Assembly: GCA_951799405.1 (NCBI GenBank)
Contig: OX637344.1
Location: forward strand, 10,168,001 to 10,232,000
From: Agapetus fuscipes
Taxonomy: Eukaryota; Arthropoda; Insecta; Trichoptera; Glossosomatidae
Direction: 5' to 3'
DNA length: 64,000 nt
The first letter of the stretch is position 1. Every line of letters begins with the position of its first letter. The notes under the pieces are model-generated. The model ran no database searches. It was not told the origin of the DNA and worked only from the letters and a program-made list of their open reading frames with translations. A program made the translations under genes and the position numbers. Shown one piece after another: positions 13,001 through 25,000 of the stretch.

Positions 13001-16000
13001 ACGTCTTGATTTTGTTTTATTTTTTTTTTCGATTTAGACAATCGAGATAAGTTTACACAAGTTACACTCGGGGTACTGCTGCCATGATCTATGGTAACTG
13101 AAGCTTCAAGAGTTGGGAAGTTTTGACCGTGATCTGCGTGATACACATAAAAACAGCGCTCACCAAATAAATCATCCTATTATTATATCTGCTATGAGCA
13201 TTTTCAGCGCCATTATGTAAATACATTTTTGTATTTTAAAAAAGTAATCACGTTCATTTATGCATCCGTGTATAGTTCAATAATGCAAAAAAAAACATGG
13301 GAATGATCAAGCAACATTGGGCGCGGACAGTACTTGGATGGGTGACCGCTCACGTACACCGCGCGTCGTTGGCATCTTGGACCGGTCCGTAGTCCGTAGT
13401 GGAAACACTACGAACTCGTAAATGGAAGGTTGTGGATTCGGATCTCGGCGGAGCACAAAAATATACCATTTATATTTCGAATGTGCTCTCGCTGAGTTGA
13501 AAAATTCATAAACCTTTACCAAAGACCGGTCACTGAAAGGTCCATCCAACCTTACAACAACTGGGTCTTGCTTGAGAATTGGCGCTTTCTACAGCGACGA
13601 CCAAGCTCGCAGAGGGCTCTTGAGGTGTGATACACACAAAAACAGCGCTCACCAAATAAATCATCCTAATATTATTATATTATATTATTATTATCATATG
13701 GAAGTAGAAAAATTTACCTTTTTTTTTCTAAACAATCTTCGATTACTTTTTTTATTATAGTATTTTTGTTTTCGAACTCCCATATTTTCTAAAAAAAAAA
13801 ACGAAAGACATTTTTGATTAATTGACACACATTTATTTACAAATAATATTTTACGTGAAGAAAATATTTTTATATACTAATCGGGTTTTTTTATTTAAAG
13901 CCTGTATTCTTTTTTCTGCGCGCTAGAATTCATGCGGAGCGAACAGACGTCCTCTCGCCTTCACAGTTTGCTCCAGACTGGCGGGAACGCCGAGCAAACC
14001 ACTGCGTTTTTCTGTCAAATTGTTTCCCTACAAAATTAGTATGGGATTTTTGAAGCTGTTTTGTTTATTTTATTTTGTACAATTTACATGCATTATTACG
14101 AAAAAAAAATGCGATCAATTTTGAGTTTGATTAACAAACTTACCATTTATACATATTTTTTGTATCCTTCCATTCAAAAAATTCAAGTTATTCATTGAAC
14201 CCAGATAGCATTATTTCGTAACATTTCATTAGTTTGTGTTCATTTTGACAGAATTCAAATAACTTCTATCATTTTTGGAAACGGTCAATCTGTAGTTTAT
14301 ACATTTCTTTATTGTATTCTGACAGTAAAAGATTTAAAAAAAAAAGTAAACATTATGGACATTTAAAACCCGGAACACCGTTTTGGACGTATTCGCTCTA
14401 TGGGGTCTTAACAGTTATGCACAGTTTTGTTACAAAGCCCTATTGGAGACATGGCTGAAACGTCCAGAAACTCCAACTCAGATAAACCACAGCAACAGAT
14501 CCTGGAAATCAACTCTGTAGTGTAAACCGCTGTCTGTGTAAGCCTAATACTCCTATTCATTTAGAGCGTAACGAAACACCCAATAGGGAGGTGAAAATCT
14601 TCAGCATTGAGTAAAGTGACTGGAGAAGAGGATGCATTGGAGATGATGAGGCTACCTGTGTGCGGTTAGAGTTGTGGTACTGCTGGTGCGGTCGCATGCA
14701 CAGGTCCAGAGTGCTGGAGGGCATGGGAGGGGCGGGAGGGCTCAGGCGGGAGTGGGGGGAGCCCCCTCCTAGCTCCGAGCTGCTGTTCAGGGAGCCCGAC
14801 AACTGCAACACAACATCAACACACAATAACAATCTGCATTCATTTTGAAACAAAAAAAAACAGTTTTAAGCGTGTATACGCTGAAAACACTAGTATGTGT
14901 GGTGTTTTGAGACAGGAAATAAGCCCCTGTTAATGATTTTAAATTGACGATTATACTTTAAAATTCAGTGTGTTCATACTACCCCCCCACCCCTTCTTTG
15001 TCTTTGTTCAAAATGCATCATGTGGCATGCAATTACCCCATCTGAACATGGGAAACTGCAATATGGAGTGAACCTCATCCTATATTTTAATTTCATCATT
15101 TACAGACCTTGTTGGAACTCATTTTATACATGGGTAGATGTGAGACAGGTATGAGGTGGGTCGAGCATGACGTTGAGAAGAAAATGGTTGTTAGACTTAC
15201 AGAAGTGTTGGATGCTGGTGAAGCCATCATGAGGGGGCTCACCCTGGAGGCCATGGCGTCTTCTCCTTCACTGAAAGCCTCCCGGTCTGGAAACAAATTT
15301 ACAATATTTCATTAGAATCTTCACTACAAAAAAATGTATCAAAGGTGTCTTTTTATCAACTTGATATTTAGCAGACTGCTAGACCACATTAACCTCTTGG
15401 CGTGGCTCATGAAAACCATATTTAAAGACAGAAAAAAGTAAGGGATTCACGAAATATTTTGTTTGGAACATTTTGTTGTATGGCTGTAAAACCTGGACCA
15501 TTAAAAAATATGGAAGGGATTTCACCTAGAGGCATTCGAGATGTGAATCTGTAGGAAGATGACAAATTCATCATGGGTTGCAAGGAAGTTCAATAAAAAG
15601 GTGTGGCAGGAAGTAGAAGGAAGATTTATTTTCAATTTAACAAAGTGAGAGTTTAATAGTATTTTTTTTAAGAGGAGACGAACAAGATGTCGCACAAAAA
15701 CTTAATATTTTTTGGATTTGAAGTGGCTCAGGGATGTGTCCTTTTATTCACAACTCCAGAGGACGGCAATCAACACAGACAGATGGCTGACATGACAAGA
15801 TACTGCCTATAGAAATTTATGATGACAGTTCGCATCATGAAAGTTTCGGATCCCTCGATGTGGTCGGGTGATCAACGAAGAAGCCCTCCAACGCATAATG
15901 CCAATAAAAAATTCTAACAACTATCAAACAGGGAAATCTGATGTATTTCAGTCACATTATGAGGAATGAAAAATATCACCTTCTTATCACACAAGGAAAG

Positions 16001-19000
16001 ATTAAGAGGAGAAAACCTCAAGGACGCTAAAGGACATAGTGGCTGAAAAACCTGCGACAATAGTTTAATAAAAAAAAACAAATCCCTATTTCGAGCAGCA
16101 GCATCTAAAGTGAAAATAACCATGATGATTACATTTGTTAGAAATGGCACTGAAAAATGAAGAAGAAAATGACACCTCATTGGCGCCGTTCGGAGCCATT
16201 GTCACTCAAAGGTCGACCCAAACAACTCGGTGAACAGATCAGTCTTGCGAGTGTCTTGATGAGTGATAAAGGCAGAGAGAAGGAAGGTTCTTGGACTCAC
16301 CGTGGTTGGAGGAGTGTGGTATCCTGAGGGCAGCGGCGGAGGGGGAGTCCCTGCACAGGGCCGCCACCCGCTGCTGAGCCGAGATCTTCTCCCGGGCCAG
16401 CCGTTCCATCTCGTGCTCGTACTCCCGCTCCCGCCTCCTCAACACCTGCAGACAAACAGGGCAACACTTTAATACCTCTGTGCAAAGTTCCTTGACAAAT
16501 AAGTTGGTGAGAGGCTGATTCCCATGCTGTAAAAACTTGGTTCACTTTTGCCAATGCAGCCCCGGCTTCAGGGAAAGGCAACAGGAGTTGCAAGTTTTAT
16601 ATTTACTGAAGTTTGGTTTATTTTGTATGTACACATGCACTATATGTAATCATGATCTTATATGTACCTGCTTGATGGCATGCATTAAATATGACCCTTT
16701 AATGTCAATATATCATTGCAACTTAGATTATAGATCATAGAATTTACTACATCTACTTGGGCACAACATTAAACTTGGAAAGGAAAATCAATATACCAAA
16801 ATAAACGGAAGGATTGGACTGATGGATGCGGCTTTCAGAAATCTTGGCTTCATCCTATACTTACTTTACTTACTTTCTTCGGCTCATAAGCCTTGAAGGC
16901 TCAGGGCCTCCCGCACCACAATCCTCCAGGACTCTCTGTCTTGTGCTGCTTCCCTCCATGGTCCCCTCACTCCCAGAACTTCGGCGTCGGCTTCAACGTT
17001 GTCTGCCCACCGCATCCTGGGACGTCCGAGTGGTCTAACACCTGAGGGGGCACCATCCAAGACTGTTCTGATGATCCTGGAGTCCTCTGCACGTGCTACA
17101 TGTCCGGCCCACTGGAGTCTTCTTGATTTCATTACCGACACTATGTTCGCATCTTGAAACACGGACATCAGCTCCGCGTTGGTTCGGATACGCCACCTGT
17201 CATCTTCAAATACAGGTCCGAGAATGCGACGAAGTATTTTGTTCTCAAAGACCTGGAGAGATTTTTCTTGTTTTTGAGTCAGACTCCAGGCTTCGCATCC
17301 GTACAACACAACTGGCCGAACAATGGAAGTGTAAATCTTGAATTTTGTGGAGCGGGATAGCCATTTTGAGCACAATAGCCCTCTAAGGCCAAAAAAAGCA
17401 TTATTGCCGGAGTGAATTCGGGCATGTAATTCTGAGGATAGGATATTTTTGTCATTTATACCCCTTCATCCTATACAAAACAAAAATGTCTCTGAACCTG
17501 AAACGCAGGGTCAGAGTAATGTGTCCTCATATGGCCAGGATATATAAGGGCTCACTTAGTATAGCACCCTGAAGATGCTGGGAATCCGCCTCAGAGACAG
17601 GGCTCCCAACCAGGAGATCCACAGATGCAATGATGTCACCAATGCCACACAATACATGACCTACTTAAAAACAGGACCACAATAGGACCTTGACTTATAG
17701 GTTGGTATGAGGCTGACCACCCATACTGTAAAAAATGGTTCACTTTGCCAATGTCACCCCTGTTTCAAGGAAGGTCGGCAAAAGTTGTGGGGCTTATGTT
17801 CATTTGAGGTTTGGATTTTATTTGTAAGTACACATTCAGCATTTGTAAGCGCGAACTACACTTGTTGGTTTGTGGGCATACATCTGAGAGCTTTAAATGA
17901 ATATATCCTTGCAACTTAGATTATAGATTATTATTATTATAGAATAGGTGGCCGAGAAGGATCGTCCAATGTCTAAGCAGGGAGCTGCGAGACCCCAACT
18001 GAGATAGCTTGATGACATTAAGGTAACTGCAGGTTAGGGATGGCTGAACACAGCAGGAGATAGAAAGGTGCGCAGAAGATTGGAAGAGGTGTATATACAC
18101 TAGGGATGCTTTTGTATCTTCCATACATTTTTATATCTACGAGATCGAGGGGAATTTACACTATGCTTTATACTTCGGGTATTGGTACTTGAGGAAGAAG
18201 AAGTCAAGGATCTTTCCAAAATGTGGCACAATCTAAAATTTAAGTTGCATAGATGTATTACATTTGAGATTCATTTTAAATGCATTTCCACAAGCAGACA
18301 CGTATAAGTTCGCGCTTACACATGCGGCATGTGGACTTACAATATAAAAACCCAATCTCAAAGGAATATATGCCCTACAACAGCTCTTCTCGCCTTTCCC
18401 TGAAATAGGGGTGACATTGGCAAAGTGAACCATTTTTTACAGCATCCCTTGGCCCTATAGGTTGGTATGAGGTTGACCACCCATACTGTAAAAAGATGGT
18501 TCACTTTACCAATGTCACCCCTGTTTCAGGAAAGGTCGGCAAGAGTTGCAGGGCTTATGTTCATTTCAGATTGGCTTTTTATATTGTAGGTCGACATGCA
18601 GCATGTGCTAGCCCAAAATTATGTGTTTCTGCTTGTGGGAATGCATTTAATATGAATCTCAAATGATATATATATCTTTGCAACTTATATTTAGATTTAG
18701 GTGGTCAGCCACATGCCAACCTATAAGTTAAGGACCAAAAAGAGAGAGAAAAAAAATGTATTTGTAGAATTCCAATAATAGTTACTACTGTCATATCTAC
18801 CATCAATATTTTGTAGAATTAACTATGAATTATGCAGCATTAGTGTCAACATAATTTGGTAAATATTTTCATAATAAATACATTTAATTTCCACTACTAT
18901 TATAAGCTCTAGGTACAAGATAAGAGAAATGAAAACGTCAGAGCGTGTCAGCTCTATTGCTGCAGCACTAAGTAGCCACAAAGCGAATTTAAAAAGTTAA

Positions 19001-22000
19001 TGTAAATAAATACCTATTGTAGTGCAGCACGTTCCAAATTTGAATTTCATCCGTAGCATAGATTAGAAAGTGCTTAGGCGATAATTTGAATTGCCTCATG
19101 GAACAATAAACAATGCAAATGGCCGCGCTGCCACGTGTTCCTGTCGAACTTGAAAGCAACCTTTTAAGTAGGCGATTTATTTGAATTTCTAATGGAGTCT
19201 CCCCACGTTTAAAGAGTAGGAAAAAAAATTACGTCACTTGAACACACGAAGCAGGAGTGAAAGGCATATTTTTTTGTAAGTTGATTGAAAAAGCATTAAA
19301 GCTCTATACGTAGTGCATTTAGCAAATTGGTCATAATTATGCCTGATTAACCTGAAACCATTCTTTATTCACCTACTATGGGTGTGGACCTGTGATGTCA
19401 CATGATCGAGGGATATTGTGAATGTGTGAACTTCATTTCAATGAATGATTTTTTTTAAGATAGCCTGTGTAGGACACTCCTAAGATTCCTGAAAATTTGC
19501 TAGCCCAGCCAAGTGACGTTACATTTTTTTCAATTGAAAATATCTGGAAAAAAACATGACGAAAATATTCTTTGCTGTGTGGAACCCATTTCTTAAAAAA
19601 AACAAAAACAGCGGTTCTTAAATTAACTAAAAACGAAAAGTGGGATTTTCCTGTAAAATAATTTTTGTGAGGAGTTGATTTCAAAAACTGGCCTTTGACA
19701 AAAAAATGGAATCTTAGTTATTGATGCATGCAGCTATCGACCATTTTAAGATCAGGTTACATCCAGCAAGGAAGATTTAATATCCTTGATTCATTTTGAC
19801 TTCCTTTTGGATGCTACATGATTATTTTGCAGAGGAAATAGAAAACAAACCTGTATATATCTGATGGCAGAGTCCAGGATGGAGAGGTTTGACGACTTCT
19901 TGTCATCTGGAGACGATGGCAGTTGCTTTTTGAGGAATTCGAAGCACTCCTTGAGGTGCGCTCGCCTGTTCTTCTCCAGCTTATTGTGGACCTCTCTGGT
20001 ACCGGCGCGGGGACCACCAGATCTATCAATGGCAAAATGAAGTAAATATTTTAATTTGCGTAATCACAAATGAAGTATAACTGCGGAATATAGCAGTAAG
20101 ACTCTCAGCGATTCAGAGACCCTGAAATAAGAGAGACCTTTCGGATAGAGGACATCGTGAGATGGGGCAGGAAGAGGCGGCGGTAATGAAGGGGGCATGT
20201 GGATAAGACGGATAGTTAGAGAATCCCCCATGTTGATGCCCACAATATACCTGTAGGACATCGCCTGTAAAGGAGATAACTATAAAGATGGGGAGATAGT
20301 CGGTGCTCTGATTCCCAAGAGAAGAACTATCAACAATTACAGCAAAACGAATACATAAAGCACAATATTATATAATGCCTATGATGATCTACGGTGTAGA
20401 AACTAGAACGGACGCAAGGACATCCAAATTTCTACTGAGAAACGACCAGAATGAGAACTATCACGGGCAGAACATTGCGAGATCGCATTCGCAATGACCA
20501 CATAGGAAAAGCCTGCGAAATGGAGGGCATTCTTCTTCTTCGTGTCAGCTTCACACCGTATTGGCTCAGTAACGAGCAATGTCTACAGCTCTTTGGTTTC
20601 CCGCAAAGAGATCATCCATGGAGCAGCTTGTCGGACAGGAGGGACAACACCGCAGGTGCTCCATTGTTTGCTGAGCTCCACACTCACATAGTGTAGAGTC
20701 CTCCCGTCCCAGAAATCCCAAAGTCAACATGTTGGCCCGGGCTCTTCCAAGGGAGGGCATAATGAGATGGAGCAGAGATCATGTCTCTGGAATGAGTCAA
20801 GAAAAACTCGCACACGCCGTGCCTTTTGAGATACCAATGGTTCAAAGCCCACCTGGAAGACGTAAAAGGTGGAAAAATATCTGAACATCTATATCTCTCA
20901 AAATCCATGAACGGAAAACATGTTTCCATTTTTAAACCAGGATCGAAAGACGAAAATCAAGAACAAATGAAGATTCACCAATTGCTGTTGCTCCTGACTA
21001 TGGGCTAGTCAGCATGCTCCAGGGCAGCTAGAGACAAGGGGGGCAAGGGAGCCCTGGGGGAGGGTTCCTGCCCCCATGGAGATGGCTTTGGGGGCGCTGG
21101 CTGGTATGTGTCACTCACCCATTGCTGTTGCTCCTGGCTCTGGGCTGATCAGCATGCTCCAGGGTAGCTAGGGACAGAGAGGGCGCAGGGAGCCCCAGGG
21201 GAGGGTTCCCGCCCCCCATGGGGATGGCAATGGGGGCGCTGGCTGCTACGCGGGACATGCCATTCCTGCCTGCCGTCAAGATGATCCGAGCAGGCTCCTC
21301 TTCTGGAACAAAAAGAGAGTCAATATTAATACGCGAACAAAGAGCAAGAGCACAAGAGAACAATTAGCGCAATCTATCTTAATGTACGTATGATTGTTGA
21401 TCAGTGGGCAAGCATCCGGGATCTGGAGTCAACGTTCGCAACCAGCAACTAAGATTTAGATATTCTGCAGGGAGTATATCTCCAGGATTAGCCACGAAAC
21501 AGTCGCACACATCATAGCTAATGAGACAACTAGAAGGCCTCCTAAATGGTGGAAAGATATATGAAAACATTTCTCAAGATCCATGAGCCGATACCAAGTT
21601 TTTGTTGTGAAAGACAAGGATTCATCTTATACTGTTGCTCCTAGCCCCAGGCTGGTCAGCTAGGGTATATCCTCGGGAAAGCCCTCAGCCGCTTCATCTT
21701 AAAATTGGCTTCGCGTGAATGGTTATGATTATTAGTACCTAAGTAGGATAATAATTATTAGGAATAGTGTAAGACCTACATAATATAAGTAGATAATGAT
21801 TGATTGTTGAGCAGGTCAGTATTTGAAATAATATTAAGATTAATGCACGAGAATCTACTTGAAGTTTCTATAAAGAACTGGAAGCACGCAAATTAGATCT
21901 TTCTGGCAATAGCCAGTAGTTCATAGAAGGAGAGCGTTTTGCTTGAAAGATCGGAATTCGCCCAAGTGTGAGACATTTGAAGTATAAATCTGCTAAGTGA

Positions 22001-25000
22001 AAAGTGTACTCAGAAATAAAATGTACAACTTAAAGTTTGAGGCTATGTGTATTGAGATTGTGAAGATTAATGAAAGTCTTTCTTCATAAGCTGAATTTAA
22101 TATCTTCAGTGCTTTCGGAGTGTTCACACACCATTTTCAAGTTCATTCTCTTGAAAATGGTGTGTTAACACTCCGAAAGCGCACAATGTATTTAACTCAA
22201 CTCGTAAAGAAAAACTTTCGTTTTTCTTTTTTGTGAAACTGTTAAAAATTCGCGTTGTACTTTATAATAACCCAAAAACAGTCATTACAATGTGATGTGT
22301 CTTCTGGGATGGAAGTGTGGTACATTGGTGACAGTGAAATGTTTGCGGCAGCGCTATTTCGCATCGGTCATGTGCTGGCCTGTCACACAATATGTGCGGG
22401 TGCACCAGCACTCGCTGACGGCCATTTGAATGTGAGAACACGTGCGTCATCAATGCATGCGCTGACAAATCACAGATGATTGCTTTCAAATCATTATACA
22501 TGCACCAGCTCCAGTGCTAATCAAATGCTTCACGAGTGGAGGTGACGACATGCACACATCACACGTGTGGCATTTCAATAAAATAGAGAAATCACTATTA
22601 ACATAAATATAAGGTCTTTTCATTTGCCCCAAGTATAAAACAATGCATTAATTCCCTTCGATCCTACATATTGATAAAAAAAAATGTATGCTCAAGTGCC
22701 GAGAAATTGGATAGCAAGGGAAAAAACAGGGCCGCGCGTAAGTAGTTGAAATGATATCTATCCAAATTGTACCATGATTTATCGCTGGAAATCTACCGAT
22801 ACGAAAGCTAAATAACTCGAGACAGCATGTGCTGGATCCACACAAGATCTACCTTGCTTCTAAGCCACTGAACGTACCAGAATGTCACCTGTATTTTTGA
22901 GAGTTTCACATATTTTTATCAAGCAGGCTAACACCCTACCCTGGATGAGAAGTCTCGACTTTTTTAGCGATCATATCGGTAGATAGCAAACGAGGAAACA
23001 TGGCCGCGCGTGAACCACGCTGATATGATCGCTAGATAAGTCGAACCTGCGAGGCCAGTGTACTCGTATAACGACTAGTGCTCGATCACATCAAAGCTAT
23101 CATACAATATTGTTTGGCATGTCGTGCTATCGCCTATACAAGTCTGACGGAATGTTGGTTCGCGTGGCCAAAGGTGTCATGGCTACATCGCAGTTGGCAG
23201 GAGGAAGCGTCGGCATTGCCACAAGTATAAAGCTTCACCCATAGCGTTACATCAAAACTGCGATAAAGCCTCTACAGAACGTTTCAGTTCCCACACACAT
23301 TTGGTTGAGTGAACCGGTATCGAAAACAGCTTACCCACCAATGTTGCGAAACTGTTTGTAGCGTTCCACCAAAACAGCATCAAAACTAAAACAGAATCTC
23401 TAGGGAGCGTTTCAGTTGGCATGCACATTGGGTTGAGTTTAAACGCACGCGGACCGGTATCGAAAACTGCTTAGTCACCAATGTTGCGAAACTGTTGTTG
23501 TGTGGAGTGCACTGACTTCAAGTGGGCATTGCACACAACTCTGCAAGCCGTACAAGTGGTGAGCGGGCGTGGACGTTGACTGATGTGGAAGGAGACGTGT
23601 GCGTGCAGAGCATTACTTAGCTGCTGTTAATCACGAGGCGGAACTGAGGCACGTGCAGTAAGCGCCATTAGCTGTCACTGATGCAAAATACATTGGCAAT
23701 TACATGTCAATGAAACATGATGAATGCTGTCGGAAAAACTTAGATTTGAAGGTGAAATTAGGCTACAATGTTGTGTGTATACTTTCATCGGTGGGTGGGG
23801 CTTTTCAAGTTTTTACAAGGCAATTCGTTTCGGGGTTGAGTTCGGTAACAAACGTCTTTATATACTTCTTACAAATCATAATTAATTTAATTGTCCGGTA
23901 ATTAAACTTTTCTGATATTAGAGAACCGTTATGGGAGAACCTACATAATTCTCAGACGTTTCGTTGGCGACGTGGCCAACGTCTTCAGGAGGCGCCCTCT
24001 TTGCACGACGACTGAGTATGAACCTATTCATATTTTAGATAGTTTGATCTTGGATGATATTGTGAGATGGAGCACAAAGAGAAAACGGGTTTGGAAGGAC
24101 CATATAAATATAATGTATCCCGAAAGACACCCAAAAATTTCAATGTGCAAAATTACAGGAATCGCCGACGACAGGGAAGACACAGAAAAAGTGGGCATAC
24201 CCATCACACGATTGATAGTTAATGGATCATTGATATATCGAAAGGGGAAGTAAATAATCATGCTGATCGATAAATGAGATCGATGTAGGAGATCGAGCCT
24301 TCACGGGGGTTGCGCCAAGTATATGGAACAGTGTCCCCGATGGCCTGCCAGAGATAGATTTGAAAAGCACATTTACTTTAGAAAGAGGTTGAGGACCCAC
24401 CTAAACCAGAAGAGCAAGGAAAAAGAGTCATGAAAAGACATTTAACAAATCATAAACTCCTGAACTGAATGAAAGGGACGCACCTGTGTCAATCGCGTGG
24501 GTAATTTTGTAATCAGTTTAAAGTCACATAAGCCAGCGTTGAAAATACCATGCTTAAATATTCATCAAACTGTTTCCTACATGAACGTGTGATCAACTTT
24601 AGAGAGACACGTTTCGTAAACGAAACCATGCGAGGGTATTGATAATAATATCATGGTTTTATGGTGGGAGGGTTGTATGGAAAGGTGGGAGGAGGTCGCG
24701 CAAGGCCGCAGACAGACACAAAGACAGCTCCCCTCCTTCCGCCATCCCAACCTCAAGACAACTGGCTCAGCAAAACTACTTGTCTGGCGTCACAAACAAG
24801 ATAACACACTACAGTCGAGTTGATAATCTAAAGCGCTTGAAGAGCTGCTGACAATATCGTTCTGTAACTGCCACTCTGTTACGGTTGGTTGTATTTCTAT
24901 CCAATCACCATTCCAATAAAGGTGGCCAGTACCTCAGTAGATGTGTCTACACTATGTTCTGTCCTTGCATACTTCTTTCATCTCATCGACATTTATCACT

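Noticed and set aside
13305..13378. Possible 5S rRNA gene
   Set aside because: Only the 3' half is present and it continues into a tRNA-like module and a SINE body.
23972..24253. 93-codon open frame read as a possible gene
   Set aside because: Contains RWSTKRKRVWKDHIN-like text resembling a LINE tail and is followed at once by a CR1-type fragment; treated as retrotransposon debris.
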